Shown piece after piece: positions 6,131-6,141 of a stretch of 6,141 nucleotides of DNA. The DNA is from UBA8687 sp964564655 (lineage in GTDB: Bacteria > Nitrospinota > Nitrospinia > Nitrospinales > VA-1), in assembly GCA_964564655.1 (NCBI GenBank), contig CAZMBO010000087.1, positions 1 through 6,141 on the forward strand. The letters run 5' to 3'. A program made the position numbers and the translations under genes. The notes below the pieces were generated by a model. That model saw only the letters and a list, made by a program, of their open reading frames with translations. It had not been told where the DNA came from and searched no databases. Position 1 is the first letter of the stretch. Each line of letters starts with the position of its first letter.

Positions 6131-6141
6131 AATAAAGAATC

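Noticed and set aside
1..6141. Mobile elements, CRISPR arrays, tRNA or rRNA genes, toxin-antitoxin or defence genes
   Set aside because: I saw no regularly spaced repeats, no transposase or integrase motifs and no tRNA-like folds. About 94% of the window is taken by six conserved housekeeping or envelope genes with matching composition.

Overview
The window holds six intact protein genes, all on the + strand, and no sign of mobile DNA, RNA genes or CRISPR. The order is rho, rpmE, prfA, prmC, murA, then a GT9-family LPS heptosyltransferase most like WaaF. Base composition looks moderately AT-rich by eye and even across the window. MurA together with an LPS-core heptosyltransferase indicates a diderm (Gram-negative) bacterium. 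The rho-rpmE-prfA-prmC-murA order is one I associate with Desulfobacterota/'deltaproteobacteria', Nitrospinota and related lineages rather than Enterobacteria. I cannot fix the taxon from the sequence alone.

Layout: positions 1-152 are an AT-rich leader with no gene, containing weak promoter-like hexamers and a C-rich, G-poor stretch just before rho. Rho (153-1412) is followed after 10 bp by rpmE (1423-1650). A 61-bp gap opens with a 34-nt tract that is almost all pyrimidine, then prfA runs 1712-2779. Six bp later, and in the same reading frame, prmC begins (2786-3649); its last 8 bp overlap the start of murA (3642-4895). A 109-bp gap without a clear promoter or terminator precedes the heptosyltransferase gene (5005-6084). 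The last 57 bp hold an A/T-only inverted repeat and perhaps the ribosome binding site of a gene beyond the window.

The first five genes look like one transcription unit for core gene expression plus the first committed step of peptidoglycan synthesis. Rho ends transcripts, L31 is a zinc-type ribosomal protein, RF1 releases proteins at UAA/UAG, and PrmC methylates the glutamine of the RF1 GGQ motif. MurA starts the murein precursor pathway, and the heptosyltransferase adds envelope (LPS inner core) work.

I see no undescribed system in the coding content. The points worth a second look are regulatory and lie in the junctions: two C-rich/G-poor stretches that could be Rho loading sites flanking the gene for Rho itself, an RF1-specific UAG at the end of rpmE directly against one of them, and an in-frame UAA junction between the RF1 gene and the gene for its methyltransferase. 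All are inferences that could be coincidence.
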